Positions 52,078 to 61,668 of a stretch of 64,000 nucleotides of DNA are shown one piece after another. Origin of the DNA: Alphaproteobacteria bacterium. Lineage in GTDB: Bacteria; Pseudomonadota; Alphaproteobacteria; CAAGCB01; CAG-977. How positions within the stretch are numbered: the stretch's first letter is position 1; each line of letters begins with the position of its first letter. The position numbers and the translations under genes are program-made. Below the pieces are notes generated by a model. It made no database searches and was not told the DNA's origin. It worked only from the letters and a program-made list of their open reading frames with translations. The stretch spans positions 1 to 64,000 of the forward strand of contig CAAGCB010000012.1 in NCBI GenBank assembly GCA_900768185.1, given 5' to 3'.

Positions 52078-53406
52078 ATGAAAAGACTGTTTTTTGCTTG
52101 TTTGCTGTTTGTTTTCGGCGTCGTTCCGGCGGCGCGCGCGGAGCTGAGCATCGATATTACGGGCGCGCGTTCCGAACCGATGAAAACGGGACTGCCCGTG
52201 TTTTCGTCAAACGGGGCGGCGGGGGCTAAAATCGCCAAAGACATGACGAACGTCATCGAAAGCGATCTGGAAAGCTCCGGTCTGTTCCGCATTTTGGATT
52301 CCATGGCGTATTTGCAGACGTTCAAATCGATTTCGGACGCCCCCGCTTTCGTCGATTGGCAGGCGATCAAGGCAGAAGCGCTGATACAAGGGCACGTTGA
52401 TTACCAAAATCCCAAAAAAATACGCGTTTCCGTTCGTTTGTGGGACGTGTACGCGGCGCAGGAAATGTATTCCGCGACGTTGGAAATCGCCCAAAACGGC
52501 TGGCGTCGCGCGGCGCACATGATCGCGGACGCCGTTTATAAACGCGTTACGGGCGAAGACGGGTATTTCGATACCCGCATCGTGTACATCGCCGAAACGG
52601 GGTCGCCGCTGAACCGCATCAAACGGCTGGCGATTATGGATCAGGACGGCGAAAACCACCAGTTTTTGACCGACGGTTTGAATTTGGTTTTAACGCCGCG
52701 TTTTTCGCCGAACATGCAACAGATCACCTATCTGTCGTTTTACAAGGACACGCCCCGCGTCTATCTGTTCGACATCGAAACGGGCAAACAGCAGGTCGTC
52801 GGCGATTTCCCCGGCATGACGTTCGCGCCGCGTTTTTCGCCCGACGGGCATAAACTGATCATGTCGATGGCGGAAAACGGCAAAACCGACATTTACGAGA
52901 TGAACCTCGATACCCGCGCGGTGCGTTTGCTGACGCCGAAATCGCGCGCGATCGACACGTCGCCCAGTTATTCGCCCGACGGAAAAAGAATCGTGTTCAA
53001 TTCCGACCGCAGCGGGGCGCAGCAGCTGTACGTCATGGATTCGAACGGTAAAAACGTCAAGCGCATCAGTTTCGGCAAAGGACGGTACGCCACGCCCGTG
53101 TGGTCGCCTCGCGGGGACTATATCGCTTTTACGAAAATGCTGGGAGGCAAGTTTTATATCGGCGTGATGTTCCCCGACGGCAAGGGCGAACGGCTGGTGG
53201 CGGAAGGCTATCTGGTCGAAGCGCCGACATGGTCGCCGAACGGACGCATTTTGATGTATTTCCGCCAAGATCCGCCCAATCGTTTCGGCATACCGGGGGC
53301 GACGAAGATTTACGCCGTCGACATTACGGGGTATAACGAACGCCGCCTGATTACGCCGATCGACGCGTCGGATCCCGCGTGGTCGCCGCTTTTGTCGAAA
53401 CGCTGA
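52078..53406 (+). CDS. tolB: Tol-Pal beta-propeller protein TolB
   Basis: The 442-residue periplasmic protein has a signal peptide (residues 1-21), an N-terminal D1 domain, and a six-bladed propeller with repeated SPDG motifs (FSPDGHKLIMSM, YSPDGKRIVFNSDRSG, SPRGDYIAFTK, SPNGRILMYFR). It interacts with TolA and Pal. Confidence 0.97.
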   Translation: MKRLFFACLLFVFGVVPAARAELSIDITGARSEPMKTGLPVFSSNGAAGAKIAKDMTNVIESDLESSGLFRILDSMAYLQTFKSISDAPAFVDWQAIKAEALIQGHVDYQNPKKIRVSVRLWDVYAAQEMYSATLEIAQNGWRRAAHMIADAVYKRVTGEDGYFDTRIVYIAETGSPLNRIKRLAIMDQDGENHQFLTDGLNLVLTPRFSPNMQQITYLSFYKDTPRVYLFDIETGKQQVVGDFPGMTFAPRFSPDGHKLIMSMAENGKTDIYEMNLDTRAVRLLTPKSRAIDTSPSYSPDGKRIVFNSDRSGAQQLYVMDSNGKNVKRISFGKGRYATPVWSPRGDYIAFTKMLGGKFYIGVMFPDGKGERLVAEGYLVEAPTWSPNGRILMYFRQDPPNRFGIPGATKIYAVDITGYNERRLITPIDASDPAWSPLLSKR

Positions 53407-53497
53407 AAAACCGCGAAAAAACAGTTGCGAAACCTTGCGATTTTATTTACATTCAATCACAGAGGAATCAATTCACCTTTGTTTAGGAGCATTTTTA

Positions 53498-53953
53498 ATG
53501 AAAAAACATCTGATTGCCGCTTTTGCCGCCGTCGCTTTGGTTTCGGGTTGCGCTTCCAACGCCCCCGTCGAAGAAGACGTCAATGTCAACGTTGCCGTTG
53601 AAGAAGGTCAGGAATCCGTCATGAACGCCAAAGACCGCGTTTATTTCGGTTTCGATCAGTACAATCTGACCAACGAAGCGATGGAAGTTTTGCAGGAACA
53701 GGCGCGTTTTCTGGTCGACAATCCCGAAGCGTCCGTCGTTGTCGAAGGTCACACCGACGATCGCGGCACGCGCGATTACAACTTGGCTCTGGGCGAACGC
53801 CGCGCGGTTTCCGTTAAAAACTATCTGATCGCCAACGGTGTCGACGCCGGTCGCATTCGCGTCATCTCTTACGGCAAGGAACGTCCCGCCGTCGTCGGCG
53901 CGAACGAAGCCGCTTGGGCTCAAAACCGCCGCGCCGTCACGGTTGTGAAGTAA
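53498..53953 (+). CDS. pal: Peptidoglycan-associated lipoprotein Pal
   Basis: The 151-residue lipoprotein has the lipobox VSGC (Cys18) and an OmpA-like peptidoglycan-binding domain (VYFGFDQYNLT, VVEGHTDDRGTRDYNLALGERRA). The ATG at 53498 follows TAGGAGC. It anchors the outer membrane to peptidoglycan and Tol. A terminator follows at 53994. Confidence 0.96.
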   Translation: MKKHLIAAFAAVALVSGCASNAPVEEDVNVNVAVEEGQESVMNAKDRVYFGFDQYNLTNEAMEVLQEQARFLVDNPEASVVVEGHTDDRGTRDYNLALGERRAVSVKNYLIANGVDAGRIRVISYGKERPAVVGANEAAWAQNRRAVTVVK

Positions 53954-53993
53954 TCGTTTGTTTGAACGACCAACGGTCATCTTTCTTGATGTG

Positions 53994-54027
53994 AAAAAGC
54001 ACCCTACAATCAGGGTGCTTTTTTCAT
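53994..54027 (+). terminator. Rho-independent terminator after pal
   Basis: AAAAAGCACCCT (53994-54005) pairs with AGGGTGCTTTTT (54012-54023). Confidence 0.92.
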
Positions 54028-54048
54028 TGAACGCAAAGGAGAAAACCG

Positions 54049-54477
54049 ATGAATAAAAAAATGCTGGGCGCGCTGGGCGCGCTGATGATGGTGTCGGCGT
54101 GCGCGCATCACGCCACGACGTGCGAAAACTTTAAACAGGTGTTTAAACAGGAACAGGTGTTGTTTTCGTCAAACAGGGCGGAGCTGGACGCCGAAAGCAA
54201 AGCCGTTCTGGATCATCAGGCCGACTGGCTGAAAAAGAATCCGCGCAGAAAAGTCGTCATTCAGGGATACGCCGATCCGCGCGGAACGGAAGCCCATAAC
54301 ATGAATTTGGGTATGAAGCGCGCCGACGCGGTTAAAGCTTATCTGGTTAAATCGGGCGTCAATCCCGATCAAATCGCCGTGACCAGCAAAGGCGCGACCG
54401 AACTGGCGACCACGCAGAACACCACGCAGGGGTGGACGGCGGACCGCCGCGCCCTGACGCTGATCGTAACGGAATGA
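54049..54477 (+). CDS. Second Pal-like OmpA-domain lipoprotein
   Basis: The 142-residue lipoprotein has the lipobox VSAC and an OmpA-like domain (VVIQGYADPRGTEAHNMNLGMKRA). It is a diverged paralogue of Pal with its own terminator, inserted between pal and cpoB. It probably also binds peptidoglycan in the periplasm. The ATG follows AAAGGAGAAAACCG. Confidence 0.85.
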   Translation: MNKKMLGALGALMMVSACAHHATTCENFKQVFKQEQVLFSSNRAELDAESKAVLDHQADWLKKNPRRKVVIQGYADPRGTEAHNMNLGMKRADAVKAYLVKSGVNPDQIAVTSKGATELATTQNTTQGWTADRRALTLIVTE

Positions 54478-54506
54478 CGCGTCGTAAAAAAATGTTAGCA
54501 TAAACG

Positions 54507-54540
54507 AAAGAGTGCTTTATAATAAGCACTCTTTTATTTT
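54507..54540 (+). terminator. Rho-independent terminator after the Pal-like gene
   Basis: AAAGAGTGCTT (54507-54517) pairs with AAGCACTCTTT (54524-54534), followed by a T-rich tract. Confidence 0.88.
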
Positions 54541-54554
54541 ATCGGCAGGTTGAA

Positions 54555-55457
54555 ATGAACGGTTTTTTTTCGATTGCGGTTTTGACTGTTTTTTTGTGGG
54601 CGAACGATGCGGGCGCGGTGTCGATCAATATCGTCGAATTGGCGGAACGCATGGATAAAATCGAAACGGCGGTCAAGGGTGTTCAAAAAAAACTGTCGAA
54701 CAATTACGTCGGCGCGAAACAGCCCGCCGTTCAGCCGCAAACGGACAGCCGCTATGACGCTTTGTTGTTGCAGGCTCAGGAAAACGAGCAGACGCTGCGT
54801 CTGTTGACGGGCGAGATTGAAACGATCAAATTCAATCAGGAAGAATTGAAAAGCAAGATTGAACGGCTGGGGGACGACGCGTCTTTGCGTTTTTCCGATT
54901 TGGAAAAGCGGCTGGACGCTCTGGAAAATCGGTTTAAAAAGATGGACGATGAAAAGACCGCCGCCGAAAACGCCGTCAAAGAGGCTGAAAAAAAGAAAAA
55001 GGAACAACGTGCCGCCGCCGCGAAAGCCGCGAAGGAAAAAGATCGGCAGATCAAAGAAAAATACGGCAAGAAAAAGCCGAAAGAATTGTATGACGAAGCC
55101 ACCGCCGCCGTGAAAAAACAGCAATATAAAACGGCGCAGACGCTGTTCGAGGCGTTTTTGCATCTGTATCCGAAAAACGCTTTGGCGGGCAACGCGCAGT
55201 ATTGGCTGGGCGAAACGTATTTCGCGCGCAACCGGTACGCCGACGCCGCGGTCGCTTTCGCCGACGGATTCCAAAATTACCGCGACAGTCAAAAAGCCCC
55301 CGACAACCTGTTTAAACTGGGCGTTTCTCTGGCGAAATTGAAAAAGAAAAAAGACGCATGCACCGCTTTCGCCAGCTTTGCCCGCGAATATCCGAAAGTC
55401 GCCGAAACCATGAAAAAACGGCTGGACGCCGAAGTCAAAGCGCTGGCATGTCAGTAA
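54555..55457 (+). CDS. cpoB: Tol-Pal coordinator CpoB (YbgF)
   Basis: The 300-residue periplasmic protein has a signal peptide (residues 1-22), an N-terminal coiled coil (AERMDKIETAVKGVQKKLSN) and a long charged helix (AEKKKKEQRAAAAKAAKEKDRQI). The C-terminal TPR-like domain contains ELYDEATAAVKKQQYKTAQT, YWLGETYFARNRYADAAVAF and KLKKKKDACTAF. It links Tol with peptidoglycan synthesis at division. It overlaps tilS by 10 bp. Confidence 0.93.
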   Translation: MNGFFSIAVLTVFLWANDAGAVSINIVELAERMDKIETAVKGVQKKLSNNYVGAKQPAVQPQTDSRYDALLLQAQENEQTLRLLTGEIETIKFNQEELKSKIERLGDDASLRFSDLEKRLDALENRFKKMDDEKTAAENAVKEAEKKKKEQRAAAAKAAKEKDRQIKEKYGKKKPKELYDEATAAVKKQQYKTAQTLFEAFLHLYPKNALAGNAQYWLGETYFARNRYADAAVAFADGFQNYRDSQKAPDNLFKLGVSLAKLKKKKDACTAFASFAREYPKVAETMKKRLDAEVKALACQ

Positions 55458-56713
55458 CGCGTACCCGCGCCGTTTTTGAAAAAGCCATGCGATCGTTCGG
55501 TTTTCCGAACGGGGATAAAATCGCCGTCGCCGTGTCGGGCGGGGCGGACAGTTCTGCGGTTTGCCTGTTGGCGCGGGAATTTATCGAAAAATTCGGCGGG
55601 GAAATGATCGCTTTGATTGTCGATCACGGCTTGCGCCCCGCGTCGCGGGAACAGGCTTTGATTACCGTCGAACGGCTTTCGCGTCGCGGAATAGATTGCC
55701 GTCTGTTGACGTGGACGGGGGAAAAACCGGCGACCGGCGTCGAAAAAGCTGCGCGCGAAGCCCGCTATCGCCTGTTGTCCGACGCGTGCCGCGCGACGGG
55801 GGCAAAGGCGTTGTTGCTGGGACATCACAGACAGGATCAGGCGGAAACTTTTTTGATGCGTCGGGCGCGCGGCAGCGGGACGGTCGGTCTGGCGGGCATG
55901 TCTGCCGTCCGCGCGGCGGTTTTCGGACGGATTTTGCGTCCCGTTCTGGGGCTTTATCCCGCCGATTTGCGCGAATACGACCGTGAAGCGGGTTTGGATT
56001 GGGTTGAAGACGAAACCAATCTGTCCGATTGTTTCGAACGCGGGCGTCTGCGTCAAACGCTGACGGCGGTCGAAATCGACGACGCGTTCAATCAAACGCT
56101 GCTTTTCGGGGAAAAACGCCGCGCGCTGGAAGAACGGGCGAACGCTTTTGTCGGCGAAAGCGTCGAAGAATCCGATTTCGGTTATTTGCTGTTTGACAGG
56201 GCGTCTTTTAACGCGCTTGAACGGGAAACGGCGCTGTATTTGCTGGGCGCGTTTTTGCGCCGTGTCGCGAACCGCGCTTATCCGCCGCGGTCGGAATCTC
56301 TGGTCGGGCTGTATGAAAATTTGCGCGAACGGAATTTCGCGGGATCGACTTTGGGCGGTTGCCGTCTGGCGCCGACGACAAAGAATCGAATGATTGTTTG
56401 GCGCGAGGAAAGTGATCTGCCGCCGCCCGTGACGGTGACGGGCGTTTCCCGCTTTTCGTGGGACGGATTTTCTTTCGAATTTGAATGTCCGCTTGATTTT
56501 CCGGTCACGGTCGCGCCGCTGGGACGCCGTTTGAAAATCGGCAAAGTGTTTGCCAAGCGGGCTTTTTCCGTTCTGCCCGCGATTTTTGACAATCAGGGGC
56601 TTTTTATTGTCCCGCATTTGGGGTATAAACGAACGAAAACAACTTGTCAGGTCGTCCGGTCGTCCGAAAACGCTTTGCGCGCGACGGTGCCGTGGACGCG
56701 TCCTGTGATGTAA
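55448..56713 (+). CDS. tilS: tRNA(Ile)-lysidine synthase TilS
   Basis: The 421-residue enzyme has the PP-loop [15 protein letters not shown] and the conserved [16 protein letters not shown] and [11 protein letters not shown] segments, then a C-terminal specificity domain ([20 protein letters not shown]). It makes lysidine at the wobble C of tRNA-Ile(CAU). The start at 55448 overlaps cpoB; the longer ORF start lies inside cpoB. Confidence 0.94.
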   Translation: MSVTRTRAVFEKAMRSFGFPNGDKIAVAVSGGADSSAVCLLAREFIEKFGGEMIALIVDHGLRPASREQALITVERLSRRGIDCRLLTWTGEKPATGVEKAAREARYRLLSDACRATGAKALLLGHHRQDQAETFLMRRARGSGTVGLAGMSAVRAAVFGRILRPVLGLYPADLREYDREAGLDWVEDETNLSDCFERGRLRQTLTAVEIDDAFNQTLLFGEKRRALEERANAFVGESVEESDFGYLLFDRASFNALERETALYLLGAFLRRVANRAYPPRSESLVGLYENLRERNFAGSTLGGCRLAPTTKNRMIVWREESDLPPPVTVTGVSRFSWDGFSFEFECPLDFPVTVAPLGRRLKIGKVFAKRAFSVLPAIFDNQGLFIVPHLGYKRTKTTCQVVRSSENALRATVPWTRPVM

Positions 56714-56726
56714 AGGCGGTTTTGAC

Positions 56727-58634
56727 GTGAAGAAAAACTTTTTTATGTGGCTGTTGATCGGCGTCGTCCTGTATTCGCTGTTTGATTCGTTTTCGGACAA
56801 GACGACGTCGGGCGACCGTTCGGCGATGGCTTTTTCCGAATTCGCGCAACAGGTGGATCAGGGCAAAGTCCGCGAAGTCGTTTTGCAGGGCAATAAAATA
56901 GCGGGCATTTTGTCCGACGGACATAAATTCGCGCTTTACGCCCCCGACGACGCGGGATTGGTCGACAAACTGCTGGACAAGGACGTGCGCGTGACCGCCG
57001 TTCCGCCCGAAAGCGGTTCGTTTTGGAGCGGGCTGGTCTATTGGCTGCCGTTCGTTCTGTTCATCGGCGTGTGGGTGTTCTTTATGCGTCAGATGTCCGC
57101 CGGCAACGGCAAGGCGATGAGCTTCGGCAAATCGCGCGCCCGTATGCTGGAAGGACAGGGCAAGGTCACGTTCGCCGACGTGGCGGGCATTGACGAAGCC
57201 AAAGAGGATCTGGTCGAAATCGTCGACTATTTGAAAGATCCCGCCCGTTTTCAGCGTCTGGGCGGTAAAATCCCCCGCGGCGTTTTGCTGGTCGGTCCCC
57301 CCGGAACGGGCAAAACCCTGCTGGCGAAAGCCGTCGCGGGCGAGGCGGACGTTCCGTTTTTTACGATTTCCGGTTCGGATTTCGTCGAAATGTTCGTCGG
57401 CGTCGGCGCTTCGCGCGTGCGCGATATGTTTGAACAGGCGAAAAAACACGCGCCGTGTCTGGTCTTTATCGACGAAATCGACGCGGTCGGACGTCATCGC
57501 GGCGCGGGGCTGGGCGGCGGCAACGACGAACGCGAACAGACGCTGAACCAGCTGTTGGTGGAAATGGACGGTTTCGACACGAACGAAGCGGTCATTCTGA
57601 TCGCGGCGACGAACCGTCCCGACGTGCTTGATCCCGCTTTGCTGCGCCCCGGTCGTTTCGACCGTCAGGTCGTCGTGCCGAATCCGGATCTGGTCGGACG
57701 CGAAAAAATCCTTGCCGTCCATATGAAAAAAAGCCCGATGGGGCCCGATGTCGATATCAAAAAAATCGCGCGCGGCACTCCCGGATTTTCGGGTGCGGAT
57801 CTGGCGAATCTGGTCAACGAAGCGGCTTTGCTGGCGGCGCGGCGCAACAAACGCGTCGTGACGATGGCGGAATTCGAATACGCCAAGGACAAAGTCATGA
57901 TGGGCGCGGAACGCAAATCCCACATCATGACCGAGGACGACAAGAAAATGACCGCCTATCACGAAGCCGGACACGCCTTGATGATTTTGGAATCGCCGCA
58001 TTCCGATCCGTTGCACAAGGTCACGATCATTCCGCGCGGTCGGGCGTTGGGCGTCACGATGTCCCTGCCGACGGACGACAAGGATTCGCGGTCCTATATT
58101 TATTTGAAAGAACGCATGGGAATCTGTTTCGGCGGTCGTGTGGCGGAAGAAATGATCTTCGGCGCGGAAAACGTGTCGACGGGCGCGTCGCAGGACATTC
58201 GCGTGGCGACGAACATCGCGCGCAACATGGTCACGCAGTGGGGCATGAACAAAAATATCGGTCCCGTCGCGATCGAGGAACCCGACGGCGAAGTGTTTTT
58301 AGGCTATTCGATTTCACAGCGCAAAAACGTTTCCGAAGAACTGGCGGCGAAAGTCGATGCGGAAATCAAGGATCTGATTGACGAAGCCTATCGCACCTGC
58401 GAACGCGTGTTGCATGACAAACGCGACGCGCTGGAAAGTATCGCGCAGGGGCTGTTGGAATACGAAACGCTGACGGCGGACGAGGTCAACGCCTTGATTC
58501 GCGGCGAAAAAATCACCCGCGAAGAGGAAGGCGTCCATGTTTCCGCGCGGTCGACCGTTCCGATTACGGACGTCGCGGAACCGTCCGGCGGGACGGACGG
58601 TGAAAAATCCGGCGGCGTTGACCCGCGGGAATGA
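56727..58634 (+). CDS. ftsH: ATP-dependent membrane protease FtsH
   Basis: The 635-residue protease has two N-terminal membrane helices (about 5-20 and 95-120), an AAA+ domain (Walker [14 protein letters not shown], Walker [37 protein letters not shown]) and a zinc protease domain (HEAGH; the third ligand lies near the C-terminal [19 protein letters not shown]). GTG start. Confidence 0.97.
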   Translation: MKKNFFMWLLIGVVLYSLFDSFSDKTTSGDRSAMAFSEFAQQVDQGKVREVVLQGNKIAGILSDGHKFALYAPDDAGLVDKLLDKDVRVTAVPPESGSFWSGLVYWLPFVLFIGVWVFFMRQMSAGNGKAMSFGKSRARMLEGQGKVTFADVAGIDEAKEDLVEIVDYLKDPARFQRLGGKIPRGVLLVGPPGTGKTLLAKAVAGEADVPFFTISGSDFVEMFVGVGASRVRDMFEQAKKHAPCLVFIDEIDAVGRHRGAGLGGGNDEREQTLNQLLVEMDGFDTNEAVILIAATNRPDVLDPALLRPGRFDRQVVVPNPDLVGREKILAVHMKKSPMGPDVDIKKIARGTPGFSGADLANLVNEAALLAARRNKRVVTMAEFEYAKDKVMMGAERKSHIMTEDDKKMTAYHEAGHALMILESPHSDPLHKVTIIPRGRALGVTMSLPTDDKDSRSYIYLKERMGICFGGRVAEEMIFGAENVSTGASQDIRVATNIARNMVTQWGMNKNIGPVAIEEPDGEVFLGYSISQRKNVSEELAAKVDAEIKDLIDEAYRTCERVLHDKRDALESIAQGLLEYETLTADEVNALIRGEKITREEEGVHVSARSTVPITDVAEPSGGTDGEKSGGVDPRE

Positions 58635-58741
58635 TCTTTCGTATGGTTTTGTAACAGAATGTGTATTGAACGTCCCGTCGGATTTGGTAAAACGAAACGG
58701 CGGGACATCACCGTATAACGGATTATTTTAAGGAGCTTGAC

Positions 58742-60121
58742 ATGGCGGTAAGAAAACTTTTCGGAACGGACGGCGTTCGCGGCAAAGCGAACCAATACCC
58801 GATGACGGCGGAAATCGCGCTGAAACTGGGGATTGCGGCTGGATCTTTGTTCAAACGCGGCGACCACCGCCGGCAGGTCGTCATCGGCAAAGACACGCGC
58901 CTGTCGGGCTATATGATCGAAACCGCGCTGACGGCGGGCTTTACGGCGGTCGGCATGGACGTTTTGCTGTTGGGACCGATGCCCACCCCCGCGGTGGCGA
59001 TGCTGACCCGTTCGATGCGCGCCGATCTGGGCGTCGTCATTTCCGCGTCGCACAACCCGTACGAGGATAACGGCATCAAATTCTTCGGTCCCGACGGCTA
59101 CAAGCTGTCCGACGAAATGGAATTGGAAATCGAAGAACGCGTATTCGGCGACACAAAGGACTGCTTGGCGCCGTCGTCGCAAATCGGACAGGCGCGGCGG
59201 TTGGACGACGCGGTCGGTCGCTATATCGAATACGCGAAAAACACGTTCCCGCGCGGCAAGCGTCTGGACGGGCTGAAAGTCGTTCTGGATTGCGCGAACG
59301 GCGCGTCCTATCGCGTCGCTCCGACGGTTTTGTACGAATTGGGGGCGGAGGTCGTCGCCATCAGCGTCGATCCCGACGGGCGCAACATCAACGCCGATTG
59401 CGGCGCTTTGCACACGGATAAAATGTGCGCCGAAGTCGTCAAACAGGGCGCGGACATCGGCATCGCTTTGGACGGCGACGCCGACCGGCTGATCGTTTGC
59501 GACGAAAAGGGGCAGGTGATCGACGGCGATCAGATTTTGGCGCTGGTCAGCCGCGAATGGAAAGAAACCGGCATCTTGAAAGGCAACGGCGTCGTCACGA
59601 CGGTGATGTCGAACTTGGGACTGGAAAGATACTTGAAATCGAACGGTATGAAGCACATTCGCACGCAGGTCGGCGACCGTTACGTCGTCGAACGGATGCG
59701 GGCTGACGGCTACAATCTGGGCGGCGAACAATCCGGTCATCTGATTTTGGGCGAACATTCGACGACGGGCGACGGGCTGGTCGCCGCGTTGCAGGTTTGC
59801 GCCGCCGTCGTCAAGGAAAGAAAGCCTGTCAGTCAGGTCATGCACCTGTTCGAACCCGTGCCGCAGTTGTTGAAAAACGTGCGCCTGTCGGATCGAGCTT
59901 TGGCGCGTGCGGCTTTGGACAGCGACCCCGTCAAAATCGCGATCGACAAGACGGAACGCGCGCTGGGCGACAACGGGCGGCTGTTGATTCGTCCGTCCGG
60001 CACGGAACCGCTGATCCGTATCATGCTGGAAGGCGAGGATCAGAATCAGATCGCCGCCATGGCGGAGGAAATCGCGCAGGCTCTGGTCGGCGAAGTTAAA
60101 GCGTTGGAAGCGCACTTGTAA
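58742..60121 (+). CDS. glmM: Phosphoglucosamine mutase GlmM
   Basis: The 459-residue alpha-phosphohexomutase has the catalytic serine in [16 protein letters not shown], metal loop [11 protein letters not shown], sugar loop GGEQSGHLI and phosphate-binding [12 protein letters not shown]. It makes GlcN-1-P for UDP-GlcNAc, peptidoglycan and LPS. The ftsH-glmM order is typical. Confidence 0.97.
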   Translation: MAVRKLFGTDGVRGKANQYPMTAEIALKLGIAAGSLFKRGDHRRQVVIGKDTRLSGYMIETALTAGFTAVGMDVLLLGPMPTPAVAMLTRSMRADLGVVISASHNPYEDNGIKFFGPDGYKLSDEMELEIEERVFGDTKDCLAPSSQIGQARRLDDAVGRYIEYAKNTFPRGKRLDGLKVVLDCANGASYRVAPTVLYELGAEVVAISVDPDGRNINADCGALHTDKMCAEVVKQGADIGIALDGDADRLIVCDEKGQVIDGDQILALVSREWKETGILKGNGVVTTVMSNLGLERYLKSNGMKHIRTQVGDRYVVERMRADGYNLGGEQSGHLILGEHSTTGDGLVAALQVCAAVVKERKPVSQVMHLFEPVPQLLKNVRLSDRALARAALDSDPVKIAIDKTERALGDNGRLLIRPSGTEPLIRIMLEGEDQNQIAAMAEEIAQALVGEVKALEAHL

Positions 60122-60142
60122 TTTGAACAGGGGAATACGAAT

Positions 60143-61291
60143 ATGCAAAAACCCGTTGAAAAACCGAATTGTCCGAACTTTTCGTCCGGTCCCTGCGCCA
60201 AACGTCCGGGGTGGACGTTCGATGTTTTGAACGCGAACGTTTTGGGGCGTTCTCACCGTTCCGTTTTGGGGCGTTCGCGCCTGAAACTGGCGATTGATTT
60301 GATGAAAGAGGTTCTGGGCGTTCCTGAAACCTATCGCGTCGGCATCATGCCCGCGTCGGACACGGGCGCGGTCGAAGCGGCGCTGTGGTCTTTGCTGGGG
60401 GCGAAAGGCGTTGATATGTTCGCGTGGGAAACGTTCGGCAAAGGCTGGGTGACTGACGTCGTCAAACAGCTGAAGCTGACCGACGTGCGCGTGTTTGATG
60501 CGCCTTACGGCTGTTTGCCCGATTTGTCGCAGGCGGATAAAGACCGCGACATCGTGTTCGCATGGAACGGTACGACATCGGGCGTTTGCGTTCCGAACGG
60601 CGATTGGATCGCCGCGGACAGGACGGGGGTGACGATTTGCGACGCGACTTCCGCGGCGTTTGCGATGGATCTGCCGTGGGACAAGCTGGACGTTGCGACG
60701 TTTTCGTGGCAGAAGGCGTTGGGCGGCGAAGCGGCGCACGGCGTGCTGATTCTCAGCCCGCGGGCGGTCGAACGGCTGGAAAGCTTTGTTCCCGACAGAC
60801 CGATGCCGAAGATTTTCCGCATGACGGCGAACGGCAAGCTGAACGAAGGCATTTTCGTCGGCGACACGATCAATACGCCGTCCATGATGTGCGTCGAAGA
60901 CGTGATCGACGCGCTGAACTGGGCGAAATCCGTCGGCGGTTTGCGCGGTATGATCGCCCGCAGCCGCGCGAATTTCGACGTGTTGGCGGATTTTGTCGCG
61001 CGTTCGGATTGGGCGGAATTTCTGGCGCGGGAACCGCAATACCGTTCCAACACGTCGGTGTGCCTGTCGATCAAAGCGGACTGGTTCAAACGGAAATCGC
61101 CCGATGAACAGAAAGAAACCGTGAAAAAAATGGTCAAACTGCTGGGCGACGAAGGCGTCGCGTTCGACTGCAACGCGTACAAAGACGCGCCCGCGGGGTT
61201 GCGTTTCTGGTGCGGGACGACGGTTGAAACGGACGACGTAAAGAAACTGTGTCCGTGGCTGGATTGGGCGTACGAACAAATCAAAGAATAA
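60143..61291 (+). CDS. serC: Phosphoserine aminotransferase SerC
   Basis: The 382-residue PLP enzyme has FSSGPCAKRPGW near the N-terminus, the PLP lysine in TFSWQKALGGEAAHG and a typical C-terminus (AGLRFWCGTTVETDDVKKL). It is the longer alphaproteobacterial type and forms phosphoserine in serine synthesis, also used in pyridoxal synthesis. SerA does not follow; a terminator lies 17 bp downstream. Confidence 0.96.
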   Translation: MQKPVEKPNCPNFSSGPCAKRPGWTFDVLNANVLGRSHRSVLGRSRLKLAIDLMKEVLGVPETYRVGIMPASDTGAVEAALWSLLGAKGVDMFAWETFGKGWVTDVVKQLKLTDVRVFDAPYGCLPDLSQADKDRDIVFAWNGTTSGVCVPNGDWIAADRTGVTICDATSAAFAMDLPWDKLDVATFSWQKALGGEAAHGVLILSPRAVERLESFVPDRPMPKIFRMTANGKLNEGIFVGDTINTPSMMCVEDVIDALNWAKSVGGLRGMIARSRANFDVLADFVARSDWAEFLAREPQYRSNTSVCLSIKADWFKRKSPDEQKETVKKMVKLLGDEGVAFDCNAYKDAPAGLRFWCGTTVETDDVKKLCPWLDWAYEQIKE

Positions 61292-61308
61292 AAAAACAAC
61301 CGTTCACG

Positions 61309-61338
61309 AATCCCCCGATTTTAAAATCGGGGGATTTT
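61309..61338 (+). terminator. Rho-independent terminator of serC
   Basis: Perfect 14-bp stem AATCCCCCGATTTT/AAAATCGGGGGATT (61309-61336), followed by TTC. Confidence 0.88.
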
Positions 61339-61339
61339 C

Positions 61340-61668
61340 GCATTTAAAACTTGCTGTTGCCGACAATTTTCCCTAACCTGAAAAAAGACGCGCGCGGCAT
61401 GGTGTCCGTGTGGTCAGAGCCTGAAAAAACAGGTTCGGAGCCGTCAGAAGCTCTTGCATGGGGGCGTTGATATAAACGCCCTAATCCGTTTTGCATGATG
61501 CGGAACGGAATTATATCCCCGATTTCCTTTACGGATCGGGGAGGATTTGACGTATGTTCAGAAGCCCCGATTTGAATCGGAACGCTTTAAAGGTCGATCG
61601 TCATTCCATGCAATGATTCTGAACTCTCCGATCCGCCTGATTTCAGGCGGAAACGGGGAGAGTTTTTT
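61340..61668 (+). other. Hairpin-rich leader/RNA region before the nuclease-methyltransferase gene
   Basis: There is no ORF here. Visible stems: GAGCCTG/CAGGTTC around A6 (61417-61436); GGGCGTT/AACGCCC (61462-61481); TCCCCGAT/ATCGGGGA (61516-61542); CCGATT/AATCGG (61567-61580), enclosed by GTTCAGAA/TTCTGAAC (61556-61563 with 61617-61624); and a final two-part stem, AACTCTCC/GGAGAGTT (61622-61629 with 61657-61664) and CCGCCTGA/TCAGGCGG. The last hairpin contains the Shine-Dalgarno GGGGAG of the next gene and is followed by T6. It shares 3 nt with the preceding long-range stem, so the two cannot fully form together, as in an attenuator. Confidence 0.55.

Noticed and set aside
58388..61279. Very long open frame (963 codons) on the minus strand across ftsH, glmM and serC
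   Set aside because: It lies opposite three certain genes, its translation is Arg/Phe/Gln/His-rich low-complexity antisense text, and it has no domain or ribosome site. Long antisense frames are expected with this codon use.
61381..61460. Signal recognition particle RNA (GGTCAGAGCCTG and nearby hairpins)
   Set aside because: The conserved SRP apical loop sequence (GGAAGGAAGCAGCC type) is missing and the hairpin loop is A6.
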